Shown one piece after another: positions 47,756 through 56,779 of a DNA stretch of 64,000 bases. A model generated the notes under the pieces. That model was not told the origin of the DNA, searched no databases, and saw nothing but the letters and a program-made list of their open reading frames with translations. The stretch is from NCBI RefSeq assembly GCF_000729995.1, contig NZ_JNFG01000004.1, positions 180,309 to 244,308 of the forward strand, in the 5' to 3' direction. This DNA is from Caballeronia sordidicola. Lineage in GTDB: Bacteria > Pseudomonadota > Gammaproteobacteria > Burkholderiales > Burkholderiaceae. The position numbers were made by a program, and so were the translations under genes. Position 1 is the stretch's first letter, and every line of letters starts with the position of its first letter.

Positions 47756-49777
47756 ATGAAAGCGGCGAAGCATTCGGTGGCGGATGCTTCGCCGCGTCCG
47801 TTTACGTTGGAAGTCACGGGAGCATCGGCGCAGGCGTCGGAAGAAACCGCGTTCGAAGCGGCGCGTGCCACAATCGGGGGTCCCCATCGTCTGGAACCCG
47901 TTTACGTGACGCGGCGCTTGGTCGTTTTCCTGCTTCTTCTCGCGGCGCTCGCCGGCGTGTGCGCGCTGACGTGGAGCATCGCATGGCAACGTGGGCTCGA
48001 CACATTGCGTCAAAGCGCGGCGGCGCGCGTCGACCGCACGACGGCCGAGCTGAAAAGCACGCTCGACCGTTACGAATATCTGCCTTACCTGCTCTCGCGC
48101 CATCCGTTCGTGCAGGAAGTTCTCGCCGATCCAAACCCCCGCTTTGCCGCACGCGCGGACAGTTATCTCGCGGACCTGAACACGCACGCGCGTGCCACGG
48201 CGACCTACATCATCCAGTCGAACGGGCGTTGCGTGGCGGCCAGCAACTGGAACGGCCCGGATAGTTTCGTGGGCGCGGAATACCTGTTCCGGCCGTATTT
48301 CGTCGATGCCGTCAAAGGCGGCACCGGCCGTTTTTTCGGGCTCGGCACGATCTCGCGCGAGCCCGGTTATTTCATCTCGCAGCCGGTATTCAAAGAGGGT
48401 ACGCGGGACATTATCGGCGTGGCGGTGGTCAAGCTGAACCTGGAGTGGCTGCAGGGCGCCGATGCCTCCGAGCCGCTGCTCGTCACCGACGATCACGGCG
48501 TGATCTTCCTGTCGTCGGTGCCAGCTTGGAAATATCACACGCTGCGGCCGCTGCCTAAGGACATCGAAGCATCGGTTTATTCGGCGCGGCAGTACGCACA
48601 GCATCCGATCACCGCGTTGCCGATGACCATCGTGCGCACGCTCGAAGGCGGCGCGCAGATTGTGCGCGTAGGAGGCGGCCGCAACGCGCCGAGTTTTCTC
48701 GCCACGCAGCGCGCGCTCGGCGAGCCCGATTGGCACTTGATCACGATGGTGTCGCTCGATCCGGCGGTCGATGCCGCGTGGAACGCGACTATTGTGACGG
48801 GGCTGATATTCGTGTCGCTGTGTTTGCTCGCGTTCTACTGGCGCATGCGGCGTGTGCGTGTGCGCGAAATGATCCGCAGCCGCGCGTTGTTGCAGACTGC
48901 GTATGCCGAGCTGAACGAACGCGTCGCGGAGCGGACGGCGGATTTATTGGAGGCGAACGCGTCGCTGACCAGGGAGGTGAGCGAGCGCACGCGGGCAGAA
49001 CAGGACTTGCGCGCCGCGCACGGCGAGCTGATCCAGGCGAGCAAGCTCGCCGCGCTGGGGCAGATGGCGGCGGGCATCACGCATGAGTTGAACCAGCCGC
49101 TCGCTGCGTTGCGCAGTTTCTCCGACAACACCCGCGTGCTGATCGAGCGCGGCGATCACGCGGCGGCGCATGAGAATCTCGAGGCGATTGCCGCGTTGAC
49201 GGAGCGCATGGGAAAGATCACGAACCAGCTGAAGTTGTTCGTGGCGAAGGCCCGTCCGAAAAACGCGCGCACCGATGTTGGCCGCGCCTTGCGCAACGTG
49301 CTGGCGATGTTGCAGCCGCGCATGAAAAACGTCGCCCTCGCCTTCGATGCCAGCGAACGCACCGATTCCAGCCCGCCGCTGTATGTGCGCTGCGAAGATC
49401 TTCGACTGGAGCAAATCCTGATCAATCTGATCGGCAACGCGCTGGACGCGGTGGCCGCGTGCGATGTTCCGCGTATCGAGATCCAGTTGGTGAGGCACGA
49501 AACGACCGTCGATATCGTGGTGCGCGACAACGGGCCGGGCATTCCACCCGACGTCCTGCCGCGGCTTTTCGAGCCGTTTTTCACGACGAAGGAAATGGGT
49601 CACGGATTGGGCCTGGGGTTGGCGATTTCATCGGCTATTGCGCGGGATTACGGCGGCACGCTGGTCGCACGCAACCTGGTCCCGCAAATGGAAGTGGATG
49701 GGCCCGAGGGCGGCACACAAGCGGACGCGGATCGCTCGCACGGGGCGGAGTTCGTGACTACGCTGCATCGAGCATGA
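47756..49777 (+). CDS. dctB: C4-dicarboxylate sensor histidine kinase DctB
   Basis: 673 residues. Two membrane helices (about 56-76 and 345-365) flank a periplasmic double-Cache sensor domain (RYEYLPYLLSRHPFVQEVL, GRCVAASNWNGPDSFVGAEY). A coiled coil (about 380-430) leads to the HisKA domain with His443 (ITHELNQPLAALRSF) and a HATPase domain with N (NLIGNALDAV), G1 (DNGPGI) and G2 (GHGLGLGL) boxes. It senses dicarboxylates and phosphorylates DctD. Gene order dctA-dctB-dctD supports the name. Confidence 0.93.
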   Translation: MKAAKHSVADASPRPFTLEVTGASAQASEETAFEAARATIGGPHRLEPVYVTRRLVVFLLLLAALAGVCALTWSIAWQRGLDTLRQSAAARVDRTTAELKSTLDRYEYLPYLLSRHPFVQEVLADPNPRFAARADSYLADLNTHARATATYIIQSNGRCVAASNWNGPDSFVGAEYLFRPYFVDAVKGGTGRFFGLGTISREPGYFISQPVFKEGTRDIIGVAVVKLNLEWLQGADASEPLLVTDDHGVIFLSSVPAWKYHTLRPLPKDIEASVYSARQYAQHPITALPMTIVRTLEGGAQIVRVGGGRNAPSFLATQRALGEPDWHLITMVSLDPAVDAAWNATIVTGLIFVSLCLLAFYWRMRRVRVREMIRSRALLQTAYAELNERVAERTADLLEANASLTREVSERTRAEQDLRAAHGELIQASKLAALGQMAAGITHELNQPLAALRSFSDNTRVLIERGDHAAAHENLEAIAALTERMGKITNQLKLFVAKARPKNARTDVGRALRNVLAMLQPRMKNVALAFDASERTDSSPPLYVRCEDLRLEQILINLIGNALDAVAACDVPRIEIQLVRHETTVDIVVRDNGPGIPPDVLPRLFEPFFTTKEMGHGLGLGLAISSAIARDYGGTLVARNLVPQMEVDGPEGGTQADADRSHGAEFVTTLHRA

Positions 49778-49874
49778 TGAGCGTTGCGGCAATACGTTCC
49801 TTATGCTGAGAAAATGCGGAAGCACACGGCGATTCGCCGCTGAAACACGCAATACCCCGCAGGAGTAGAAACCC

Positions 49875-51215
49875 ATGACCACAGGCCTTCAAGTGATCTT
49901 CATCGAAGACGATGAACTGGTGCGCCGCGCAAGCGTGCAAAGCCTCCAGCTCGCCGGCTTCGAGGTAAGCGGGTTTGGCAGCGTGGAGGGAGCATCGCGC
50001 CTGATCGATGCCAGTTTCCCGGGCGTGATCGTGAGCGACATCCGCCTGCCCGGTGCGAGCGGCCTCGACCTTCTGGCTCAGTGCCACGAACGGGCGCCCG
50101 AAGTACCGGTCATCCTGGTGACAGGCCACGGCGACATTTCGATGGCCGTCCAGGCCATGCGCGACGGCGCCTACGATTTCATCGAAAAACCATTCGCGTC
50201 GGAGCGATTGATCGAAGCGGTTCGACGCGCGCTGGAGCGTCGCACGCTCGTGCTGGAGAATCGCGCGCTGCGACGTGAACTCGCGGGCCAGAGCAGTGTG
50301 GCGCCGAGGATCATCGGACGCAGCCCGGCAATTGAACAGGTGCGCAAGCTGATCGCCAACGTGGCGCCCACCGATGCCTCCGTGCTCATCAACGGCGACA
50401 CTGGCGCCGGCAAAGAGTTGATCGCGCGCAGCCTGCACGACTTGTCGCCGCGTCGGGACAAACCTTTTATCGCGGTGAATTGCGGCGCGTTGCCCGAACA
50501 GATGTTCGAGTCGGAGATGTTCGGCTACGAGGCTGGCGCGTTTACCGGTGCGCAGAAACGCCGCATCGGCAAGCTGGAGCATGCGTCGGGCGGCACGTTG
50601 TTCCTCGATGAGATCGAAAGCATGCCGCTCGCGTTGCAGGTGAAATTGCTTCGCGTGCTGCAGGACGGCGTGCTGGAGCGGCTTGGCTCGAATCAGCCGA
50701 TTCGGGCGAATTGCCGTGTCATTGCGGCCGTGAAGGGCGATATGGCGGAGCACGTCGCGGCAGGTACGTTCCGGCGCGACCTGATGTATCGGCTAAACGT
50801 GGTGACGATCACGCTGCCGCCGCTCGCTGAGCGCCGCGAAGACGTGGTGCCGCTGTTCGAACATTTTTTGCTCGATGCCGCCGTGCGATACGAGCGCCCC
50901 GCGCCGTTGCTCAACGATCGCCAGCGAGCAGAACTGATGCAACGCGACTGGCCGGGCAATGTGCGTGAACTGCGCAACGCGGCGGACCGGATGGTGCTGG
51001 GTATCATCGATGAAACCGGTGTCCCGCTCGATGCCGCCACGCAGTCTCTGAAGGAACGCACGGAGCAGTTCGAGCGCGCGGTGATCGGGGAGGCGCTGGA
51101 GCAGTGCGGCGGTGTGGTGGCTGCTGCAGCCGATCGGCTGCAGCTCGGCAAGGCCACGCTTTACGAGAAGATCAAGCGTTATGGGCTGGCAGCGAAGGGT
51201 GAGGTTGAGCGGTAG
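49875..51215 (+). CDS. dctD: Sigma-54-dependent response regulator DctD
   Basis: 446 residues. The receiver domain has Asp55 (IVSDIRLPG), the AAA+ domain has Walker A GDTGAGKE (174-181) and the sigma-54 contact loop GAFTGA (221-226), and the C-terminus is a Fis-type helix-turn-helix (AADRLQLGKATLYEKIKRYGL). Phosphorylated by DctB, it should activate the sigma-54 promoter found upstream of dctA. It is closed by the terminator at 51249-51280. Confidence 0.94.
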   Translation: MTTGLQVIFIEDDELVRRASVQSLQLAGFEVSGFGSVEGASRLIDASFPGVIVSDIRLPGASGLDLLAQCHERAPEVPVILVTGHGDISMAVQAMRDGAYDFIEKPFASERLIEAVRRALERRTLVLENRALRRELAGQSSVAPRIIGRSPAIEQVRKLIANVAPTDASVLINGDTGAGKELIARSLHDLSPRRDKPFIAVNCGALPEQMFESEMFGYEAGAFTGAQKRRIGKLEHASGGTLFLDEIESMPLALQVKLLRVLQDGVLERLGSNQPIRANCRVIAAVKGDMAEHVAAGTFRRDLMYRLNVVTITLPPLAERREDVVPLFEHFLLDAAVRYERPAPLLNDRQRAELMQRDWPGNVRELRNAADRMVLGIIDETGVPLDAATQSLKERTEQFERAVIGEALEQCGGVVAAAADRLQLGKATLYEKIKRYGLAAKGEVER

Positions 51216-51248
51216 GCCGCTTGCGTGTTTTCCCCGGCCTTAAAAAAC

Positions 51249-51280
51249 AAAATGCCCGCCGATGAATCGGCGGGCGTTTT
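51249..51280 (+). terminator. Rho-independent terminator of dctD
   Basis: A stem GCCCGCCGA with TCGGCGGGC (51254-51262 with 51267-51275), flanked by an A run before and a T run after. It can also serve the convergent TlpA-like gene. Confidence 0.9.
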
Positions 51281-51316
51281 GCTTATGCCCGTGTCACGCG
51301 CCGAGCCGAACAGGCT

Positions 51317-51853
51317 TCAGGCTGCGTTCAGCGCTTTGTCGAGAAGCGCATCGAGTTCCGCGAACGTCGGCTCACCCACGTAACGCTTCAAGATCTTGCC
51401 GTCCTTATCCACGACAAACGTAGTCGGCGTCAGTTGCACATTGCCGAACTGCTTTGCGGCGCTGCCGTCGTCCATCGCAACTTTGAACGGCAGGTTGCGC
51501 GTCTGCGCGTAGTTGGTCACGTACATCGGCGCGTCGTATTTCATCGCCACCGCGACGAATTCCAGGCCGCGGCCCTTGAAGCGGTTGTACGTGTCGACCA
51601 TGGCCGGCATCTCTTTCATGCAGGTTTCGCAGTCAGTCGCCCAAAAATTGATCAGGTAGACCTTGCCCTTGAGATCCGTCGATGTCGAAATCTTCTGACC
51701 CGACAACAGCGTGAACGTGGCATCGGGAACACGTTGCTGGCCACCGAACGCAAAATAGCCGGTGCACGCGATCACGCCGGCGACGACCGCCATCACGATG
51801 TAGCGCAGCGGGCTCTTGCTGCGCCCCGGTGAAACCTGTGAATTCTCTGACAT
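51317..51853 (-). CDS. TlpA-like thioredoxin family protein
   Basis: 178 residues from ATG 51853. One membrane anchor (YIVMAVVAGVIACTGYFAF, about 18-36) is followed by a thioredoxin fold with redox motif CETC (WATDCETCMKEMP) and cis-Pro loop LTPTTFVVD. It is a membrane-tethered periplasmic reductase, possibly for cytochrome c maturation or another target. The in-frame extension to 52075 covers a 22-bp-period repeat and is rejected. It is convergent with dctD. Confidence 0.88.
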   Translation of the reverse strand: MSENSQVSPGRSKSPLRYIVMAVVAGVIACTGYFAFGGQQRVPDATFTLLSGQKISTSTDLKGKVYLINFWATDCETCMKEMPAMVDTYNRFKGRGLEFVAVAMKYDAPMYVTNYAQTRNLPFKVAMDDGSAAKQFGNVQLTPTTFVVDKDGKILKRYVGEPTFAELDALLDKALNAA

Positions 51854-51874
51854 GGAAACCTCGAGCGTGCTCGG

Positions 51875-51911
51875 TTCGTACTTGGTTCGGGCTTGATTCG
51901 TACTTGGTTCG
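51875..51911. repeat. Direct repeat upstream of the TlpA-like gene
   Basis: TTCGTACTTGGTTCG occurs at 51875-51889 and again at 51897-51911, an exact 15-bp repeat with a 22-bp period. It lies 22-58 bp before the leftward ATG at 51853, in the leader or core promoter. It could be a regulator-binding pair on one face of the helix or a simple duplication. Confidence 0.75.
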
Positions 51912-52113
51912 TCGTTGGCCAACTCGCAACAACGCCAGCCTGACTGGATGCACCGCATTTTAGCCCCAATCTCGAAAAAGCGTTCGGCGTACGTCCTTGC
52001 TGTGAGCCGTTTGCAAGGCAGGGCAGTGTCCCGTGCGAAAGCCGCCGTCCTGGTCACCGGCAACGGTTTCAGCACCGGCAGCGGATAATCATGCTTTTCC
52101 CTCAGCTTTTCTC

Positions 52114-52728
52114 ATGATCCGATCTTTGCCCCGCGCCTTGAAACGCGCTGTTCTTCATACCGCAGTGCGTTCCCCGCGCACGCTGTTCAAGTCGGCTGTT
52201 TCGACAACCACGCTCTTATTCACCGCCTCCGCGCTGCTGGCCTGCACGCCGGCCTACGACTGGCGCACGATCCAGAACAACGACGACGCGTACGAAGTGA
52301 CCTTCCCGGCGAAGCCGCACTCCGACGCCCGGGATATCGACGTTGCCGGCAAGCCGATGCATATGAAGATGCAGATGGCGGAGGCGGGCGACGCGGTATT
52401 CGCTGTCGGGACGGTCGACTTGCCCGATGCCGACCCCGCGACTCAGCGCGCTGCGCTCGATTTTCTTCAGCAAGGTTTGGCGCGCAATGTTAACGCTGCG
52501 CCCGCTGCGCACTCTGTTGATATTGAAGTCGCGGCAGGCGGACGTTTGTCCGGCGCGGAAATTACCGTTAACGGCACAAGCGCCAACGGCCAGAAAAGCG
52601 AAACGCATCAGATCCGTGCGCGTTTCATCGCCAAAGGGACGCACGCTTACCAGGTCGCAATCGTCTCAACCAAGGCGCCGCCCCCTGATCAAATCGATCA
52701 GTTTTTTTCCTCCTTCAAACTTTTTTAA
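52114..52728 (+). CDS. Putative lipoprotein of unknown function
   Basis: 204 residues from ATG 52114. A basic N-terminal stretch and a hydrophobic segment end in the lipobox ALLAC (near residue 44), which is rather late. The mature part (YDWRTIQNNDDAYEVTFPAKP and ARFIAKGTHAYQVAIVS) resembles small periplasmic proteins with a PsbP/DcrB-like fold, though I cannot assign a family. It is divergent from the TlpA-like gene. The extension to 52033 is rejected. Confidence 0.75.
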   Translation: MIRSLPRALKRAVLHTAVRSPRTLFKSAVSTTTLLFTASALLACTPAYDWRTIQNNDDAYEVTFPAKPHSDARDIDVAGKPMHMKMQMAEAGDAVFAVGTVDLPDADPATQRAALDFLQQGLARNVNAAPAAHSVDIEVAAGGRLSGAEITVNGTSANGQKSETHQIRARFIAKGTHAYQVAIVSTKAPPPDQIDQFFSSFKLF

Positions 52729-53115
52729 GTATTTGCTCTAAAGCGCATCTATTCGTTCGCGAATATTTCTCAAATTGAACAGCGCAAAGCAAACGTTTCG
52801 GGCATGAGAAATCGCACAAGCATTTTCAGCTAAAACTAGGATTTATCTCAGTTTTTTGAACTATCCACAGAGGCTGTGGATAACTTTGTGGAAAACCTCA
52901 CCAGGCCCTCGCCAAGTGCCCGCCCGACGCGGCTTTCCTTACTTTGCCTTGATTCAGTGCACCCGAAAATAGCTAATAAAATCAAAGGCCTGCTGATCAT
53001 TGCGGAAATGAGTGTTTGATCAGATGTTAGAGAAACGAAGAACGCTGCAATGTGCATAAGTCAAGTCTTGACAGGCGAATTTTCTTTTTGTGAGGGCTGC
53101 GGTTCCGGTGGTGGT
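52729..53115. other. Intergenic stretch between two convergent genes
   Basis: 387 bp, AT-rich. It holds a pair of DnaA-box-like sequences in inverted orientation (52862-52883) and a palindrome GTCAAG-T-CTTGAC (53060-53072). No gene was found. Confidence 0.55.
52862..52883. repeat. Inverted DnaA-box-like pair
   Basis: TATCCACAG (52862-52870) and CTGTGGATA (52874-52882) form a perfect 9-bp inverted repeat with three bases between. TGTGGATAA (52875-52883) is an exact DnaA box on the minus strand; the plus-strand half has one mismatch. Chance or a DnaA-titration site; no origin genes are near. Confidence 0.5.
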
Positions 53116-53722
53116 TTATGCGGTCGTAAATGCCCGTCGATACTGGATCGCTTCGGCGAGGTGGGCCGCGGTCGGTGAATCGGCTGCCGCGAGATCGGCG
53201 ATCGTGCGCGCCACTTTCAGTACGCGGTAATACGCCCGCGCTGACCATCCGAATCGTTCTCCGGCTTCGCGAAGCAGGGCTTCCCCGGTGGCATCCAGCT
53301 GGCAGACGGCGTCCACTTCGCGTCCGTCCAGCTCACGATTCGTCTTCCCTTGCCGTTCGAGTTGCCGGTCGCGCGCGTCGGCGACCCGCCGCGCAACGAT
53401 CGCGCTGGTTTCGCCAATCGACGCACTCCTCCCCGATAGCTCAGCCGGCGACAAGGCGGGCAATTCGATCTGGATATCGATGCGATCAAGCAGCGGCCCG
53501 GACAATTTGCGCAGATAACGCGCGGCGACGTCGGGCGTGCACCGGCATCGGCCGTTTGGATCGCCGCGCCAGCCGCACGGGCAGGGATTCATGGCTGCGA
53601 CCAATTGACACGCCGCTGGAAAATCGGCCTGATGCGCCGCGCGCGAAATAGTGATGCGGCCGGCCTCCAGCGGTTCGCGTAGCGTTTCGAGCACTTTTCG
53701 GTCGAATTCGGGTATTTCGCTT
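53116..53722 (-). pseudogene. comM: comM (yifB, Mg-chelatase-like), 3' remnant cut by an inserted island
   Basis: About 200 C-terminal codons of ComM are intact, from EIPEFDRKVLETLREPLE through NPCPCGWRGDPNGRC, LSGPLLDRIDIQIELPAL and the final helical domain. The normal protein is about 510 residues; everything before the second half of the Walker B motif (usually VLFLDE) is absent. The frame stays open for about 60 codons to 53910, but that part has no resemblance to ComM. ComM helps branch migration in natural transformation. The break coincides with the start of lower-GC accessory DNA, so an insertion is the likely cause; the 5' half should lie right of the window. Confidence 0.88.
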
Positions 53723-53825
53723 TGACGCACGTTCTTGGCGAAAAGTTGCTCAACGCAGGCCGAGCCGTCGAGTCGCTGTGTCGTCTTTGTCTCCACGTGG
53801 TCGCAGGGCCTTTGCCCGGCAAACC

Positions 53826-53966
53826 TCGGGGCGCTGTGGGAAAGTGGGGGCAACCGGTGGGCAAGGTTCGGGAAACTCCCCGGGTTTGGGAGTTTTCCGA
53901 CCTTGTCCACGGCGTTGTCCCCACGAAGTTGACGAAGTCAACTTTTCCACAGCTTTGTGCCCCGGC
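53826..53966. repeat. Long imperfect palindrome at the island's left end
   Basis: Arms 53844-53880 and 53888-53924 match over about 37 bp with a few mismatches and indels around a 7-bp loop. Beyond this core, matching blocks continue (GCTGTGG at 53833-53839 with CCACAGC at 53947-53953, and CGGGGC with GCCCCGG), broken on the right arm by an 18-bp insertion that is itself a palindrome (GTTGAC-GAA-GTCAAC, 53929-53943). Units like TGTGGAAAA and GTGGACAA recur inside the arms. It may be a MITE-like element, a protein-binding array or a strong RNA/DNA hairpin. Confidence 0.7.
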
Positions 53967-53983
53967 GGCTCTTCTAACTTGAA

Positions 53984-54011
53984 TTGCAGGCGCCCCCAAT
54001 TGCCTTACAAT
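53984..54011 (+). promoter_or_regulatory. Putative promoter of the Qat operon
   Basis: TTGCAG at 53984-53989, 16 bp, then TACAAT at 54006-54011, which is one base off the -10 consensus. It lies about 40 bp before the qatA ATG and just right of the long palindrome. The -35 match is weak. Confidence 0.35.
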
Positions 54012-54049
54012 TGTCAGAAGAAATAATCGAACAAACATCCGGGGGCAGC

Positions 54050-55903
54050 ATGTGGCACGACGTCGAGGCAACATCCGACCTATTGAATTTCAGTTTGATA
54101 GCAGAAACGGCGGCGGGCTTAATTCGCGATGCCGACGGCCAGCCAATCTCCATCGGGATTTCGGGAAGTTGGGGAACTGGTAAATCGTCGCTCGTGAAGA
54201 TGATTGGCGGGGCGTTGGGGGAAAAGGATACTTCTGGAAAACCTTATCTCTTCGTTGAATTTAACGCGTGGCTTTATCAGGGATTCGACGACGCGAAGCT
54301 TGCCTTGCTTCAGGCTGTCTCGGACGTATTGAGTCAAGAAGCGAAAAACCAAAGGACCTTTCTCGAAAAAGCCGCTGATTTTGCCAAACGCGTCCGATGG
54401 TTTCGCGCATTGAAAATTGCAGCGCCCGTTGCTTCAGCGGCAATTGTAGGAGGCGCTGTAGGCGGCCCGATTGGCGCAATCCTCGGCGGATTATCGGGTT
54501 TGGTTTCCGGCTCGCTAAAAGAGTCAGACATCGAGAAAGTCAAAAAGGCTTATGACGACTTGTCTCCCGAAGTAAAAGAGTTACTCAAGGAAAAGGAAGT
54601 CGAGTCTCCGCAAAAGGAGATTGAGGGTCTACGCAAGGCATTCGCAGAATTGCTCGAATCTTTGCAGGTGACTTTGGTGGTTTTGGTCGACGACTTGGAC
54701 CGCTGCATGCCAGACACTGCCATTTCAACTCTCGAAGCAATACGGCTGCTCCTCTTCCTCCCTAGGACCGCTTTTATCATCGCGGCAGATGAGAAAATGA
54801 TTCGCAGCGCGGTGCGCGCGCATTTTGCGCAAGCTCACTTCGATGACGAGCTCGTGACGAGCTATTTTGACAAGCTGATACAGATTCCTCTTCGTGTACC
54901 GCGTCTGGGCGTGAATGAGGTTAAAGCATATGTTTTGCTGTTGATGCTCGACTTGGCAGTTCGTAGGAAGCTAGTGGACCCTACAGTCGCGGAGACTGCG
55001 AAAACAAACGTATTGGCCGCTGTTAAAGAGGGCTGGCTAGGAGGCCTCACGCGTCAAAAGCTCGTATCCGCAATGGGTGCCGCTGCGGCGAAACTCGAGA
55101 AGGAGATAGATATCGCCGACCAGCTTGCGGCGGTATTGGCGACGGTCGACCAAATTTCTGGCAATCCAAGACTCATAAAGCGATTTCTGAACAATTTGCT
55201 TATCCGGGAGTCCGTGGCCAAAGCACACGGGATGACTATTTCGTTTGAGCATCTGGTGAAGCTGCAGCTCTTTGAACGCTGTGCGTCGTCGGCCGCATTC
55301 GAGTTTCTTGCGAAGTCGGTTACCTCATCGGAAGACGGTCAACCGGAGTTTCTGCACAAGCTGGAAGACGACTTAAAGAACGGTGAGCCCTACGAGGCGC
55401 CTGACCCAAGTTGGAACAGTCCCTTTGTTGCCGACTGGGTTGCGCTGAGTCCATCGCTTGCTGGGACCAACTTGCGGCCTCTCCTGCATTTGAGTCGGGA
55501 TAGGGGCGTTGCGCTCGCGGCACTCGACGAGCTTTCACGGGAAGCGCGTTCGGTTTTCGAGAGCCTGCTGGAAGCGAAAACAATCCAGCAAGCATTGGTC
55601 GAGCAGGTGAAAGCGCTCGGCGAGAGCGAAGCGGAATCGGTGCTGACCCGGTTGAAGCGTAGGGCGCGAACGGAACAGTGGGATGTTGTCGCTCTGAGGC
55701 GGTGTTTGCACATCACCAAGGCTTTTCCAACGCTCGGCCGGTCCTTTTGTTCCCTTCTGGATGAGATACCCCCGAAGGACCGTCCACCGGCGTTTGTGCC
55801 ATTGATTGCGTCAGATGAGTGGGCGAAGGAATTACTGGAGCGCTGGGCAGCGGACGCCCACACGCCTGCGCCGGTGAAAAACGCTATCAAAATAAAGCGG
55901 TGA
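54050..55903 (+). CDS. qatA: QatA-like KAP family P-loop NTPase
   Basis: 617 residues from ATG 54050, with GGGGG upstream. Walker A GSWGTGKS (39-46) and Walker B VVLVDDLDR (about 210-218) enclose a glycine-rich hydrophobic pair of helices (about 122-156), the membrane insertion typical of KAP NTPases. The C-terminal 250 residues are helical. In the Qat anti-phage system the KAP ATPase is the first of four genes, and the next three genes here match QatB, QatC and QatD in order. All motifs are intact. An in-frame TTG at 53984 is a less likely start. Confidence 0.9.
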   Translation: MWHDVEATSDLLNFSLIAETAAGLIRDADGQPISIGISGSWGTGKSSLVKMIGGALGEKDTSGKPYLFVEFNAWLYQGFDDAKLALLQAVSDVLSQEAKNQRTFLEKAADFAKRVRWFRALKIAAPVASAAIVGGAVGGPIGAILGGLSGLVSGSLKESDIEKVKKAYDDLSPEVKELLKEKEVESPQKEIEGLRKAFAELLESLQVTLVVLVDDLDRCMPDTAISTLEAIRLLLFLPRTAFIIAADEKMIRSAVRAHFAQAHFDDELVTSYFDKLIQIPLRVPRLGVNEVKAYVLLLMLDLAVRRKLVDPTVAETAKTNVLAAVKEGWLGGLTRQKLVSAMGAAAAKLEKEIDIADQLAAVLATVDQISGNPRLIKRFLNNLLIRESVAKAHGMTISFEHLVKLQLFERCASSAAFEFLAKSVTSSEDGQPEFLHKLEDDLKNGEPYEAPDPSWNSPFVADWVALSPSLAGTNLRPLLHLSRDRGVALAALDELSREARSVFESLLEAKTIQQALVEQVKALGESEAESVLTRLKRRARTEQWDVVALRRCLHITKAFPTLGRSFCSLLDEIPPKDRPPAFVPLIASDEWAKELLERWAADAHTPAPVKNAIKIKR

Positions 55904-55909
55904 CAGGAA

Positions 55910-56779
55910 ATGGGGACATCAACTTCAAGTTCCGGCCCGGGTTCCAGCGTGCCGTTCGACCCGCCATGGCTTGAGTCTCTCCAGACCGAGCTCGGTGGCG
56001 ATGGGACGGGCGTTGGTGATGGAGAGACAGAAGGAGGCGAAGAGCCGAGTGGTTCCGAGTCGCAAAATGACTTCGAACCGCACCAGCCGGACACCCTGAT
56101 TGCGCCGCCACGTCGTTTCGCTCCTGCACGTAAAGAGCTCGGCGGATTTGCGCGAACAGGAGACGGTCGCGCTTTTCGGCGCGCGGTTGGACACTACTCC
56201 AGAACGGGAATGGGCGGAGCACGGCGCGCTGCCGGGCGGATGCGTGCAGCGACTGTCGCTGCGGGCGGGCTTGTATCCTTTCTTCATGCCGCACGAGCAG
56301 GAACTGACGGTGCCGTCCGTGACTGGATTCAGGCGCTTACCGCCACCGCCCCATCTGTTCGCGAGGTTATCGACGCGATAGTTCGCGAGGTCGTGGGCGC
56401 TGGCGGAACTGTTGACGAAGACTCGATACGTGACTCGATGTCACAAGCGTTTTCTGAGCTGCTCGAACTGCAACCGGATATCAATCCGCTGAACATGTCG
56501 GACGACAACATATGGTCGTTGGTCGAAGAGTACTTGGCCGTCGAGGCCTGCAATCGGCTGCAGATTGATATCGGGCAACTTTTCGAAAGCGCAAGACTTT
56601 CGCCGATTGAAGTCGTTCGGAGGACAGATGACATTCGCGAGTACATGAAGGCGGAAATTTCGGCTCAGCTCGAGTCGCTTCGGCTGGACCAACCAAGCCC
56701 AAATCCCAACGAGTTCGAAGGCATCATGCAAAAGGCGCTGACTAATACCTTTCTGGTGTTTGAGGGAGAACTACAGTGA
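55910..56779 (+). CDS. qatB: QatB-like protein
   Basis: 289 residues, beginning MGTSTSSSGPGSSVPFDPPW, which resembles the conserved opening of QatB proteins. A Gly/Glu-rich linker (about 28-55) and a glycine/arginine-rich middle (GGARRAAGRMRAATVAAGG) precede a helical C-terminal domain (about 125-289). It has no catalytic motif I can recognise and its biochemical role is unknown. Six bases separate it from qatA, and its stop overlaps the qatC start (GTGA). Confidence 0.85.
   Translation: MGTSTSSSGPGSSVPFDPPWLESLQTELGGDGTGVGDGETEGGEEPSGSESQNDFEPHQPDTLIAPPRRFAPARKELGGFARTGDGRAFRRAVGHYSRTGMGGARRAAGRMRAATVAAGGLVSFLHAARAGTDGAVRDWIQALTATAPSVREVIDAIVREVVGAGGTVDEDSIRDSMSQAFSELLELQPDINPLNMSDDNIWSLVEEYLAVEACNRLQIDIGQLFESARLSPIEVVRRTDDIREYMKAEISAQLESLRLDQPSPNPNEFEGIMQKALTNTFLVFEGELQ

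Noticed and set aside
53723..53910. In-frame extension of the comM remnant as a shortened functional ComM
   Set aside because: The extra 60 codons read through the palindrome and do not resemble ComM; the nucleotide-binding half is missing.
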